Source of the DNA: Succinatimonas hippei YIT 12066
GTDB taxonomy: Bacteria; Pseudomonadota; Gammaproteobacteria; Enterobacterales; Succinivibrionaceae
NCBI RefSeq assembly: GCF_000188195.1
Contig: NZ_GL831060.1
Span: forward strand, 835-33,245
Direction: 5' to 3'
DNA length: 32,411 nt
In this document: piece after piece, positions 1-6,849 of the stretch
Layout: every line of letters starts with the position of its first letter
Numbering within the stretch: position 1 is the stretch's first letter
Program-made: the position numbers and the translations under genes
The notes under the pieces: model-generated
What the model was told of the DNA's origin: nothing
The model's database searches: none
The model's input: only the letters and a program-made list of their open reading frames with translations

Positions 1-134
1 CGGGATAAAAAAATCGGAGCATCAAATTGAGCTAACTTTGCGACAAGATCTGTTTTATCAACATAGATTTTATTTCTTTCACAAAATTCGCTAAATGAAG
101 TAATGCTTAAAGGCAGTTTGGTTAGGTCAATCAC
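1..134 (-). CDS. AAA-ATPase-like (PF09820-type) protein, N-terminal part only
   Basis: Reading leftwards from a GTG at 134, the frame stays open to the window edge for 44 codons. It encodes a segment with YVDKTDLVAKLAQF followed by APIFLSR. That 'YVDKT-x(10-15)-FLSRPRRFGKS' layout is the hallmark start of the AAA-ATPase-like/PD-(D/E)XK family found in many copies in gut bacteria; the Walker A would lie just outside the window. An in-frame TAA two codons upstream of the GTG fixes the start closely, though there is no clear Shine-Dalgarno sequence. Cellular role is unknown for the family. It is transcribed in the same direction as the GntR regulator but 126 bp away, with a perfect dyad in between. 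Family assignment is fairly secure despite the short length; function is not. Confidence 0.72.
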   Translation of the reverse strand, partial: MIDLTKLPLSITSFSEFCERNKIYVDKTDLVAKLAQFDAPIFLS

Positions 135-159
135 GGATTTTTAGTAAATTTCAAAAGCA

Positions 160-176
160 GATAAAATCATTTTATC
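160..176. promoter_or_regulatory. Perfect 8-1-8 dyad upstream of the AAA-like gene
   Basis: GATAAAATcATTTTATC reads as a perfect inverted repeat with a single central base. It lies about 25 bp upstream of the GTG at 134, in promoter/operator position. No known regulator motif is claimed for it. Confidence 0.4.
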
Positions 177-260
177 AAAATTAAAACATTTAAACTTTGC
201 CGAAATGAATCAACGCACAGAAAAAAACTTTTAATTTAAGCAATGTTAGTTTTTACAAAA

Positions 261-980
261 TTACTCGTCTTCTTCCTCAAACCATTCACTATTTTTAGCG
301 CGAATGGAAATATGAGTCTGCATAATTTCGTATAAATGATGTTTTAACAATTCAACGGCGTGATCAAAATTTTTAGATTTTAAAGCTTCAAAAATCTCTT
401 CATGTTCTGCAATTAACTGTGAAATAGGCGACTCATTTCCCATAGAAAGATAACGAATACGATCCATATGTCCTTTTACGCTGCGCAATACATCCCATGT
501 CATCTGACATAAAGACAAACTGCAAATAAGTTCATGGAAATCATCATCTAAATTTAAGAAAATCGCAGTATTTCCATCTTTTAAGCACTCACGCTGCCTG
601 TCAAGATTTTTTGCAAATTGGGATAAAATTTTATTAAAAGTTTTATCATCAAGCTCTTTTGCTTTAATTACCGATCCGCACTCAAGTGAAGTACGGATAA
701 AACAGATTTGTTTTAAACCGCTTGCTGAAATTTTGCTTACGATACTACCGCGCTGAGGCATGACAATTAATAATCCCTCATGGTTCAAGCGCATCAAGGC
801 TTCTCTTACAGGCTGTCTTGAAACATTAAAATGAGCGGAAAGCTCGTTTTCAGAAAAAGCGGTACCCGGTTTTAATTTAGTTTCAGTAATTTGCTTTCTT
901 AAAAAATCATAGATTTGTCCGCTAATTGATCTCTTACTTGAAAAACGTAACTTAGGTAAAACTATTTTTTCCTTAGCCAT
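261..980 (-). CDS. uxuR: GntR-family (FadR/FCD subfamily) regulator, UxuR/ExuR-like
   Basis: A 239-residue DNA-binding repressor-type protein. Residues about 15-85 form the GntR winged helix (SENELSAHFNVSRQPVREAL, then a QRGSIVSKI wing). The remainder is an all-helical FCD ligand domain with the usual Asp/His ligand pattern (DDDFHELI, EHEEIFEAL, LKHHL). The frame can be opened to 1043, but that start lies inside the terminator hairpin behind uxuB. ATG 980 (MAKEKIVLPK) gives the normal family length (E. coli UxuR is about 257 residues). It sits last in a uxuA-uxuB-regulator order, so hexuronate control is the natural inference; the effector would be fructuronate or a related acid. Because a terminator intervenes, it probably has its own weak promoter or lives on readthrough. 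Family certain; the name uxuR rests on context. Confidence 0.8.
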   Translation of the reverse strand: MAKEKIVLPKLRFSSKRSISGQIYDFLRKQITETKLKPGTAFSENELSAHFNVSRQPVREALMRLNHEGLLIVMPQRGSIVSKISASGLKQICFIRTSLECGSVIKAKELDDKTFNKILSQFAKNLDRQRECLKDGNTAIFLNLDDDFHELICSLSLCQMTWDVLRSVKGHMDRIRYLSMGNESPISQLIAEHEEIFEALKSKNFDHAVELLKHHLYEIMQTHISIRAKNSEWFEEEDE

Positions 981-1023
981 TTTGTTAGCGCCTGCAGACA
1001 AATCAAAAATAAAAAATAACAAG

Positions 1024-1062
1024 TTATAAAAACAAAGCGGCAAATTTTGAATGTTTGCCGCT
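1024..1062 (-). terminator. Intrinsic terminator between uxuB and the GntR regulator
   Basis: On the minus strand AGCGGCAAA (1062-1054) pairs with TTTGCCGCT (1044-1036), a perfect 9-bp stem with a 9-nt loop. It is followed by the T-rich tail TTGTTTTTATAA. It ends or attenuates uxuAB transcription before the regulator. Confidence 0.85.
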
Positions 1063-1072
1063 GTTAATTTAA

Positions 1073-2686
1073 CTATTTAAGATACATTTGTAAAGTCTTT
1101 CTGACAGCTCCCGGGCCGCAAATCATGTCCGCGACCATTGTCTCAATCTTAGAACCTAAACCTATAGCATACAAATCTACACCGAAAATTGATGCATTGG
1201 ACAACAACGGCTTAAGATTCTCTCCTACAGAGGCAGGATCTCCGAATCTGATGGGGGAAATAATCTTCTTCAATTCAGGAATCAAAGGGTCATCAGACAG
1301 CTCAAACTCTTTACCGTTATCATCAATGGCTAAAAGATATCTTACCCATCCGGCTATGGCTAAAGGCAAAGCGACAAGATTTCCTGTATCAAGACCTTTT
1401 TTAGCATAATTCTTTAAAGTTTCGCCAAAGCGTACCGGAACTTTCTGTGAAGTATCAGTGGCAATACGCTGCGGAGAGTCCGGCAAACATTTGTTCGGAA
1501 GACGTTCATTGATAACTTCATCAAGAAATGCCTTTGGACTTAAGATCTTAGGATCATCAACAACCTTAAGCCCCTCGTCATAGCCTAATGTCTTGATTAA
1601 CTTCACTAAGTCCGGATCGTCCATTTCTGCACTGATGCGCTCATAACCCAATACACAGCCATAAACAGCCAAGGCAGTATGAAGAGGATTTAAGCACGTG
1701 GTAACTTTCATCCTTTCACACAAATCAACCCCCTGTTTATCGGTAAACAGCACCCCGACCTTTTCAAGCGGCGGACGTCCGTTAGGGAAAGCATCCTCTA
1801 CAATCAAATACTGAGGTTTTTCGGCATTGACAAATGGAGCGATAAAAGTTCCGCGTTCAGTCTTAATCGGATCCATATCAACAATACCGCGATCCTTTAA
1901 AAGCGCAACAATTTCAGGATCGGGACGCGGAGTGATTTTATCAATCATAGTCCAAGGGAAAGAAACTTTACTGCTATCTGTGAGATAGTCAATAAAACCT
2001 TCACTGACAAAACCCTTTTCATGCCAGACTTTTGCGATAGTCAAAACGGCATCTTTTACCTTATCACCGTTATGCGAGCAATTATCCATCGAAACGACTG
2101 CTATAGGATAAGCACCGTTTTGATAGCGCTCCCACAGCAAAGCTGCCGTAATGGACATTGCGTGATGACATTTTGCAGGACCGTTTGCAAAATCGTCTTC
2201 AACAATCGGCAGATATTTGCCGTCAATTCCTTTAATGGCATAGCCTTTTTCAGTGATGGTATATGAAAAAAGCTGCAGACTCTTTTTACAAAACATCTCA
2301 CGGATTGTCTTGCAATCATCCGGTCTTTTACCGCTAACCTCATATCCTGCTACAACTGAACCTATTACCTTAAGCTCAACATTCTTATCCGGAAGTAAAG
2401 TAACTTCCATCGTAAGACAGTCGTGAGGCTTGTAAATCCTATCAATTAAATCGGCACCGTGAAAAGAAACTGTCTGTATGCCTGATTGCTGCCATCCTTC
2501 ATTTAATAAAGACTGCTGCAATGAAGCAACAAAGCCGCGAAAAATATTACCGGGACCTGCGTGAATCCATACCGGATTATCTTTTGAATATTCTTGAACT
2601 TTTACGACATCAAAGGCAGGCAGGGTCACCCCTGCCTTTTTAAAACCTTCCTTATCTTTAAGTCCTTCTAAGGTTACTGCTACCAT
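1073..2686 (-). CDS. uxuB: Fructuronate reductase / D-mannonate oxidoreductase (mannitol dehydrogenase family)
   Basis: NAD-dependent cytosolic enzyme interconverting D-fructuronate and D-mannonate (EC 1.1.1.57), the step before UxuA. The 537-residue protein has the N-terminal nucleotide domain (VWIHAGPGNIFRGF, about residues 39-52). The VSMDNCSHNGDKV segment at about 198-210 corresponds to the SCDN region of the family. PWTMIDKITPRP follows at about 244-255, and KVTTCLNPLHTAL at 327-339 supplies the polyol-dehydrogenase catalytic Lys/Asn/His. It is longer than E. coli UxuB (about 486) and looks like the roughly 540-residue type common in anaerobes. Start: AAGAGG sits 6-7 nt before ATG 2686 and overlaps the uxuA stop, only 9 bp away, so the two genes are translationally linked. 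The direct uxuA neighbour supports this substrate over mannitol. Confidence 0.88.
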   Translation of the reverse strand: MVAVTLEGLKDKEGFKKAGVTLPAFDVVKVQEYSKDNPVWIHAGPGNIFRGFVASLQQSLLNEGWQQSGIQTVSFHGADLIDRIYKPHDCLTMEVTLLPDKNVELKVIGSVVAGYEVSGKRPDDCKTIREMFCKKSLQLFSYTITEKGYAIKGIDGKYLPIVEDDFANGPAKCHHAMSITAALLWERYQNGAYPIAVVSMDNCSHNGDKVKDAVLTIAKVWHEKGFVSEGFIDYLTDSSKVSFPWTMIDKITPRPDPEIVALLKDRGIVDMDPIKTERGTFIAPFVNAEKPQYLIVEDAFPNGRPPLEKVGVLFTDKQGVDLCERMKVTTCLNPLHTALAVYGCVLGYERISAEMDDPDLVKLIKTLGYDEGLKVVDDPKILSPKAFLDEVINERLPNKCLPDSPQRIATDTSQKVPVRFGETLKNYAKKGLDTGNLVALPLAIAGWVRYLLAIDDNGKEFELSDDPLIPELKKIISPIRFGDPASVGENLKPLLSNASIFGVDLYAIGLGSKIETMVADMICGPGAVRKTLQMYLK

Positions 2687-2695
2687 AAAAGCCTC

Positions 2696-3814
2696 TTAGA
2701 TCTTTGCGGTTACAGAATTAATATCGTTAGGATATGCTTCTCCTTTGCCTTTTCTAATCGCCTCTTCAAGACCGATAAGATAAGTAGCACCTAAAGCTCT
2801 GTCATATAATCCATAACCGGGGCGCGCAATCTCATCCCAAATTTCACGACCGTGATCCGGGCGGATGAGTCCATTGAATCCGACTTCAATTAAAGCTTTC
2901 ATAATTTCATAAAGATCAAGCGATCCGGTATGAGAAACGTGTGAACTTTCATGGAATTGATGATCTCCGGTATAAAGAACATTACGAACGTGAGCAAAGT
3001 AAATGCGCGGAGCAATCTTAGGATTACGTATGATCTTAGGCAAATTATTGTTAGGGTTGCTGCCAAGAGATCCGGTGCAAAGAGAGAATCCGTTGCACGG
3101 ACTTGTGTTCATTTCAGCAATTTTGACCAAATCTTCTTCACACTTGCAAATACGCGGTAAACCGAATAAATCATAAGAAGGATCATCAGGATGAACACCC
3201 ATCTTAATGTTATATTTCTCGCAAGTAGGCATAATTGCATCAAGGAAATATTTATAGTTGGCGCGAAGTTCGTCTCCGGTCATACCTTCAAACTTCTTAA
3301 TCTGTGCAGTAATTTCATCGCGGCGGTTTAATTCCCATCCCGGCATTTCAAAACCGTTTGAAGCATTGGCAATGCGATCAAACATTTCCTCGGCACTCAA
3401 TCCCTCAATGATTTTACCGTCATAAGCCAAAGCAGTTGATCCATCGGGTAAAGGCAAAGCTAAATCGGTACGGGTCCAATCGAACACCGGCATGAAATTG
3501 TAACAAACCATATGAATGTCGTTTTTACCGACAGCTTCAAGTGATTTAATATAATTATCAATAAGTTCGTCGCGATTTTTCCCGCCGTATTTAATGTCCT
3601 CATGAACATTGATACTCTCGATGCCCATGAGCTTAAGACCGGCTTTTTCAACAATAGCCTTTCTTTCACGAACCTTCTCTTCAGGCCAAGCTTCGCCAGC
3701 CGGAATTTCATGTAAAGCGGTAATTACGCCTTCCATTCCCGGAACTTGGCGAATCTGTTTTAAAGTAATCTTATCCTGGTCAGGTCCGTACCAGCGCATG
3801 GTCATGTGCATCAT
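2696..3814 (-). CDS. uxuA: D-mannonate dehydratase
   Basis: Dehydrates D-mannonate to 2-keto-3-deoxy-D-gluconate (EC 4.2.1.8), a cytosolic metal-dependent TIM-barrel enzyme. Family signatures are visible in order: MRWYGPDQD at the N-terminus, ITALHEIPAGEAW, ESINVHEDIK, GVHPDDPS, GFSLCTGSLGSNPNNNLP, HVRNV and RPDHGREIW. The frame opens at 3910. ATG 3814 follows GGGAG by 10 nt and yields 372 residues beginning just before the conserved MRWYGP. The upstream extension (IIKILVLQNSY...) has no family match. It is the first gene of the uxuA-uxuB operon; KDG kinase and aldolase are not in this window. Confidence 0.93.
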   Translation of the reverse strand: MMHMTMRWYGPDQDKITLKQIRQVPGMEGVITALHEIPAGEAWPEEKVRERKAIVEKAGLKLMGIESINVHEDIKYGGKNRDELIDNYIKSLEAVGKNDIHMVCYNFMPVFDWTRTDLALPLPDGSTALAYDGKIIEGLSAEEMFDRIANASNGFEMPGWELNRRDEITAQIKKFEGMTGDELRANYKYFLDAIMPTCEKYNIKMGVHPDDPSYDLFGLPRICKCEEDLVKIAEMNTSPCNGFSLCTGSLGSNPNNNLPKIIRNPKIAPRIYFAHVRNVLYTGDHQFHESSHVSHTGSLDLYEIMKALIEVGFNGLIRPDHGREIWDEIARPGYGLYDRALGATYLIGLEEAIRKGKGEAYPNDINSVTAKI

Positions 3815-3848
3815 GATGAGTGTTCTCCCGGTTAAAACTTTACTACGC

Positions 3849-3875
3849 AGTATAGATGCGTAAGAGTTCTGTAAA
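3849..3875 (-). promoter_or_regulatory. uxuA: Candidate uxuA promoter
   Basis: Minus strand TTTACA (3875-3870), 15-nt spacer, TATACT (3854-3849), about 35 bp before the uxuA start. The spacer is shorter than ideal. Further upstream (about 3912-3935) the strand carries a partly symmetric stretch, CTACCATACTAGAATACTAC, that could hold an operator, but it does not match the classical UxuR/ExuR palindrome. Confidence 0.4.
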
Positions 3876-3980
3876 ACTAATATTTTTATTATGAATGTTT
3901 TTTTTATCAAACGGTAGTATTCTAGTATGGTAGTGCGACGAATAGCACATTTTTTATTTTGAAGCAGTGTGAGTCAGGAA

Positions 3981-4017
3981 AAGAAAAAGGCACCTAAATT
4001 TTTCAACTTAAGTGCCC
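3981..4017 (-). terminator. Intrinsic terminator after the pit region
   Basis: Minus strand GGCAC-TTAA stem (from 4016 down) pairs with TTAGGTGCC (ending 3989) with one internal mismatch, followed by TTTTTCTTTT. It ends the phosphate-transporter transcript before the uxu promoter. Confidence 0.8.
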
Positions 4018-4046
4018 TTTGCGAATTGAGGTTTTAAATTTTAAAG

Positions 4047-4382
4047 CTAATCTTCTTTTTTATTAATTGCTTCTTTCTCAATTTCCTCGGCTTTCTCTGC
4101 TCCATCAGAAAAACTCTCTGCATCTTCTACAGGAGCCGAGCTTGAAACAACCTCTTCATAATCGGTTGCAATCGCAGCAGGAATAACCTGAGACTGCATC
4201 TGAGCCGAATTTACCGTAGTATCAACGGGAGACCCTACAACAATCTGATATAAGGCTCTCTCCTGCATTGCTACTGCAGCGTAGCGGTTAGCCAAATCAC
4301 GAAGAGACTGCAGGAAGGTTAAGTACATTTCAGATGAATGCATGGAAACATGCTGTCTGCCGATTAAATTAACCAAGTCCAT
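4047..4382 (-). CDS. PhoU-like C-terminal segment, probably frameshifted off pit
   Basis: The ORF from ATG 4382 encodes 111 residues: an amphipathic first half (DLVNLIGRQHVSMHSSEMY, FLQSLRDLANRYAAVAMQER) and a long acidic, low-complexity tail ending EKEAINKKED. The first half resembles the last PhoU-domain helices that close long Pit transporters. ATG 4382 has no Shine-Dalgarno sequence. The same frame is open upstream to 4427, overlapping the end of pit (stop 4407-4405). Read through from pit it would continue as KLNRDIDRSQMDLV, a plausible helix. I infer that it is the genuine C-terminus of the transporter, separated by a +1 shift (mutation, sequence error or programmed). An independent small protein remains possible. 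Confidence 0.55.
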   Translation of the reverse strand: MDLVNLIGRQHVSMHSSEMYLTFLQSLRDLANRYAAVAMQERALYQIVVGSPVDTTVNSAQMQSQVIPAAIATDYEEVVSSSAPVEDAESFSDGAEKAEEIEKEAINKKED

Positions 4383-4404
4383 CTGTGATCTGTCAATGTC
4401 ACGA

Positions 4405-6471
4405 TTAAGCTTCTTGGTATGCTTTAATCAAAAGTTCGACATTTTGTGCAGATGGGTTAACGGCAATAACGTGCATATCCTGACTAATCTTCTCAACTCG
4501 CTTAAAGAGATCAAGAAGACTGTTCTTCATTTCGCCGCCGAAAATAGTATGTCGGTTAGCAACATGAGTTACTGCCTGATCAATTGCATAACGAATTGAT
4601 TTAGCAGCCTCACGCATATTAGAAAATGCCAAATAGAAGAAGTGCTTTGCATCAACGGTACCGGCATTTCCATCCTGCTTCTTATCAAGCGCCATCGTGT
4701 AATATTCACTACGCTCTTTTGAGATCTGATAAAGCACATTGGATGCTTTATTGCGTGCTTTTCGCAATTTGAACTCATTATCTTCAAAGAAGTTCTCAAA
4801 AGTACGACGCATGCATTCAACCTGCAGATCAAAGAATACGGGAACAGCACCTGAAACTGCTTCCATAATCTTTTTATTGTCACCTTTAGCTTCAATAACC
4901 AATGCTACGGTTTCAGTGGTCTTTTCTTTCATAAAGTTGGTGCGGACAATAATCATAACGACAATCAGCATTAAGATTACTGAGGCAGGAATAAAGAAAG
5001 AATTTAAAAGCAAGCACACGAGGAAACTTACGGTAAAAGCACAAATTCCGGTCAAGAACCATCCGGCGATAACGGTTATAACACCGGAAATTCTATATAC
5101 CGCGCTTTCTCTATCCCAAGCACCGTCGGCAAAAGAAGAGCCCATTGCCACCATGAAAGTTACGTAAGTGGTAGACAACGGCAGCTTCAATGAAGTAGCA
5201 GAAGAAATTAAAACTGCAGCTATAACCAAATTAACCGAAGCTCGGACATAATCAAACGGCAGAGGAACTTCACCCTTTACAACCGGAGCTTTTCTATAGC
5301 GATATGCAATAAAGCGAGAAACGCTTTGCGGCATTATAGTACTAACAGCTCTTGAGATTCCCAGACCGAAACGGGTAACAACACGACCCGGTGTTGAGGC
5401 ACCGAACTGCTCATGCTCACCTTTGGTTGAACTTGAAAGGTTTATTGAAGTTTGTATAACGCGATGAGCTTTTTTTGACGTATATAAGGTAACAACCATA
5501 ATGATGCCGGCAAGCAGCAGGAAAATAGTTGCGGTATGAGAATTCTCATTTAAAGAATCCATCATTAAGCTGGTAGCACCTTGACCTGAGGCTGTCCAAG
5601 TCTGATAACTGTCAAGAGCGGCAAGAGGAACACCGATGAAGTTTACAAGATCGTTTCCGGCAAAAGAAAATGCTAAAGCAAATGTTCCTGAAAGGATGAT
5701 TATTTTGAAAACATTAAATTTAACAAGTACCAGAATCTGACTAAAAACGGTAAAACCGATAAAACAGATCCATAAAATGCTTGAAGTATGATTTTCAATA
5801 AATTCAATATATTCAGGTTTCATGAAAGAAGCGCCTTTAGCGCCCTTCATAACCAAAAAATAAATGATTGCTGTAATTGAAAAGCCGGAGAACAAACCGC
5901 CTAAATACTTATAGGTATTCTTAAATCTGAAAGTAAATAACAAACGACAGATAAACTGAATTAAAGCTCCGGAAACAAACGCAACAACAACCGAAACCAG
6001 AATTGCCGAAATAATCGTTATCGTCTTATCAGATTTGATGTAATTAAAAATTTCTGTAAAAGAGCCGTCCGAAACGTAGATTTTATAAAAAGCCGCACAC
6101 ACCGATGCTCCCAAGAGATCAAAAACAATTGAAACCGTCGTAGATGTGGGCAAGCCTAATGAGTTAAAAATGTTAAGAAGCAACACATCCGCAAGCATTA
6201 CCGCCATAAAGATAATCATTACTTCTTTAAAAGTGAACAGTTCCGGATGAAAAACTCCACTTCTGGCAACTTCCATCATGCCTGATGAAAAAGTCGCACC
6301 GAAAAGAACCCCTAAAGAAGCAACCAGCATAACAACTTTAAGCGGAGCGATGCGAGAGCCTACTGCTGAATTTAAAAAGTTTACTGCGTCATTTGAAACG
6401 CCAACGAACAAATCAATGGCAGCCAAAATGAGCAGAAAAACCACCAATATTAAAAAGATGGATTCGAACAT
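4405..6471 (-). CDS. pit: Inorganic phosphate transporter, PiT family, with PhoU-like cytoplasmic domain
   Basis: Inner-membrane low-affinity phosphate symporter. ATG 6471 (MFESIFLILV), preceded by AGG 7 nt upstream, gives 688 residues; a longer frame to 6522 has no support. The duplicated Pit signature is clear: GVSNDAVNFLNSAVGS at about 24-39 and SLGLPTSTTVSIVFDLLGA around 110-130, with its repeat AGNDLVNFIGVPLAAL and LKLPLSTTYVTFMVAMG in the second half. About ten hydrophobic segments follow, then after about residue 510 a soluble helical region (KDNKKIMEAVSGAVPVFF... onward) of PhoU/DUF47 character. This architecture and wording match the long Bacteroidetes transporters, not E. coli PitA (499 residues). 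The frame stops at 4405 before the last PhoU helices, which are found in the +1 frame (see 4047-4382). Transcribed divergently from corA. Confidence 0.88.
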   Translation of the reverse strand: MFESIFLILVVFLLILAAIDLFVGVSNDAVNFLNSAVGSRIAPLKVVMLVASLGVLFGATFSSGMMEVARSGVFHPELFTFKEVMIIFMAVMLADVLLLNIFNSLGLPTSTTVSIVFDLLGASVCAAFYKIYVSDGSFTEIFNYIKSDKTITIISAILVSVVVAFVSGALIQFICRLLFTFRFKNTYKYLGGLFSGFSITAIIYFLVMKGAKGASFMKPEYIEFIENHTSSILWICFIGFTVFSQILVLVKFNVFKIIILSGTFALAFSFAGNDLVNFIGVPLAALDSYQTWTASGQGATSLMMDSLNENSHTATIFLLLAGIIMVVTLYTSKKAHRVIQTSINLSSSTKGEHEQFGASTPGRVVTRFGLGISRAVSTIMPQSVSRFIAYRYRKAPVVKGEVPLPFDYVRASVNLVIAAVLISSATSLKLPLSTTYVTFMVAMGSSFADGAWDRESAVYRISGVITVIAGWFLTGICAFTVSFLVCLLLNSFFIPASVILMLIVVMIIVRTNFMKEKTTETVALVIEAKGDNKKIMEAVSGAVPVFFDLQVECMRRTFENFFEDNEFKLRKARNKASNVLYQISKERSEYYTMALDKKQDGNAGTVDAKHFFYLAFSNMREAAKSIRYAIDQAVTHVANRHTIFGGEMKNSLLDLFKRVEKISQDMHVIAVNPSAQNVELLIKAYQEA

Positions 6472-6506
6472 AGGAAAACCTGAATTTGCACTACTAGATC
6501 GATATA

Positions 6507-6524
6507 TATTGATTATTATCAATA
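6507..6524. promoter_or_regulatory. 7-4-7 inverted repeat in the pit 5' region
   Basis: TATTGAT-TATT-ATCAATA is a perfect inverted repeat 36 bp upstream of the pit start codon. Its AT-rich GATAAT-like half sites recall Fur boxes but match the 7-1-7 Fur pattern poorly. A repressor operator is a reasonable guess; the regulator is unknown. Confidence 0.35.
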
Positions 6525-6703
6525 TGTACCAACTTTACATTTTAACAGATAAATCTTTAAAAACTGTCAGCAAAAACGCGTTTTAACGGTCAAAAAATCA
6601 TCAGACTTAACATGAATTATAAAAATATTTAATAAATTCATAGAATTGTTAAATTTTCGTAAACTTACATTTAACAAAATTTTTCTTCAGTTTTTATTGG
6701 ATT

Positions 6704-6729
6704 TTGACAATTTTTCTGGAATTTATGCT
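6704..6729 (+). promoter_or_regulatory. corA: Candidate corA promoter
   Basis: A perfect -35 TTGACA at 6704-6709 is followed by TATGCT at 6724-6729. The spacer is only 14 nt, so the true -10 may be a neighbouring TTTATG-type hexamer. Transcription from here would produce a leader of about 115 nt containing the hairpins at 6749-6841. Confidence 0.4.
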
Positions 6730-6748
6730 GTTTTTATGAAAAAATACA

Positions 6749-6841
6749 GGCGCGTTTTAACGCCCGATGCGTACTTATAAAAGTACGTCCCGTGCAGAGC
6801 TTTCTGCCGCAATCTATATCAGCTTTATGCTGTGAACGGGA
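6749..6841 (+). ncRNA. Structured corA 5' leader, candidate cis-regulatory RNA
   Basis: Successive hairpins: GGCG/CGCC (6749-6764); GCGTACTT-ATAA-AAGTACGT (6769-6788, 7 Watson-Crick pairs plus one G-U); GCAGA-GCTT-TCTGC (6794-6807); CAGC-TTTAT-GCTG (6820-6832). In addition TCCCGT (6788-6793) is exactly complementary to ACGGGA (6836-6841), which contains the corA Shine-Dalgarno sequence. That pairing would close a three-way junction holding the third and fourth hairpins. T6788 belongs to both the second hairpin and this stem, so the two compete at one base. It is not a recognisable M-box or mgtA leader. Structure seen by eye only. Confidence 0.5.
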
Positions 6842-6849
6842 GAATAATA

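Noticed and set aside
4569-4895. Open frame of 108 codons inside pit on the same strand
   Set aside because: Out of frame with clear Pit/PhoU-like coding sequence, with no ribosome site or domain; a shadow of pit.
6525-6600. PhoB box upstream of pit
   Set aside because: Only a single CTGTCA-like half site is present; the required tandem repeat at 11-bp spacing is not seen.
6750-6810. tRNA-like or mini-ykkC element in the corA leader
   Set aside because: No cloverleaf or acceptor stem, and hairpin loops (ATAA, GCTT) are not the ACGR loops of mini-ykkC.
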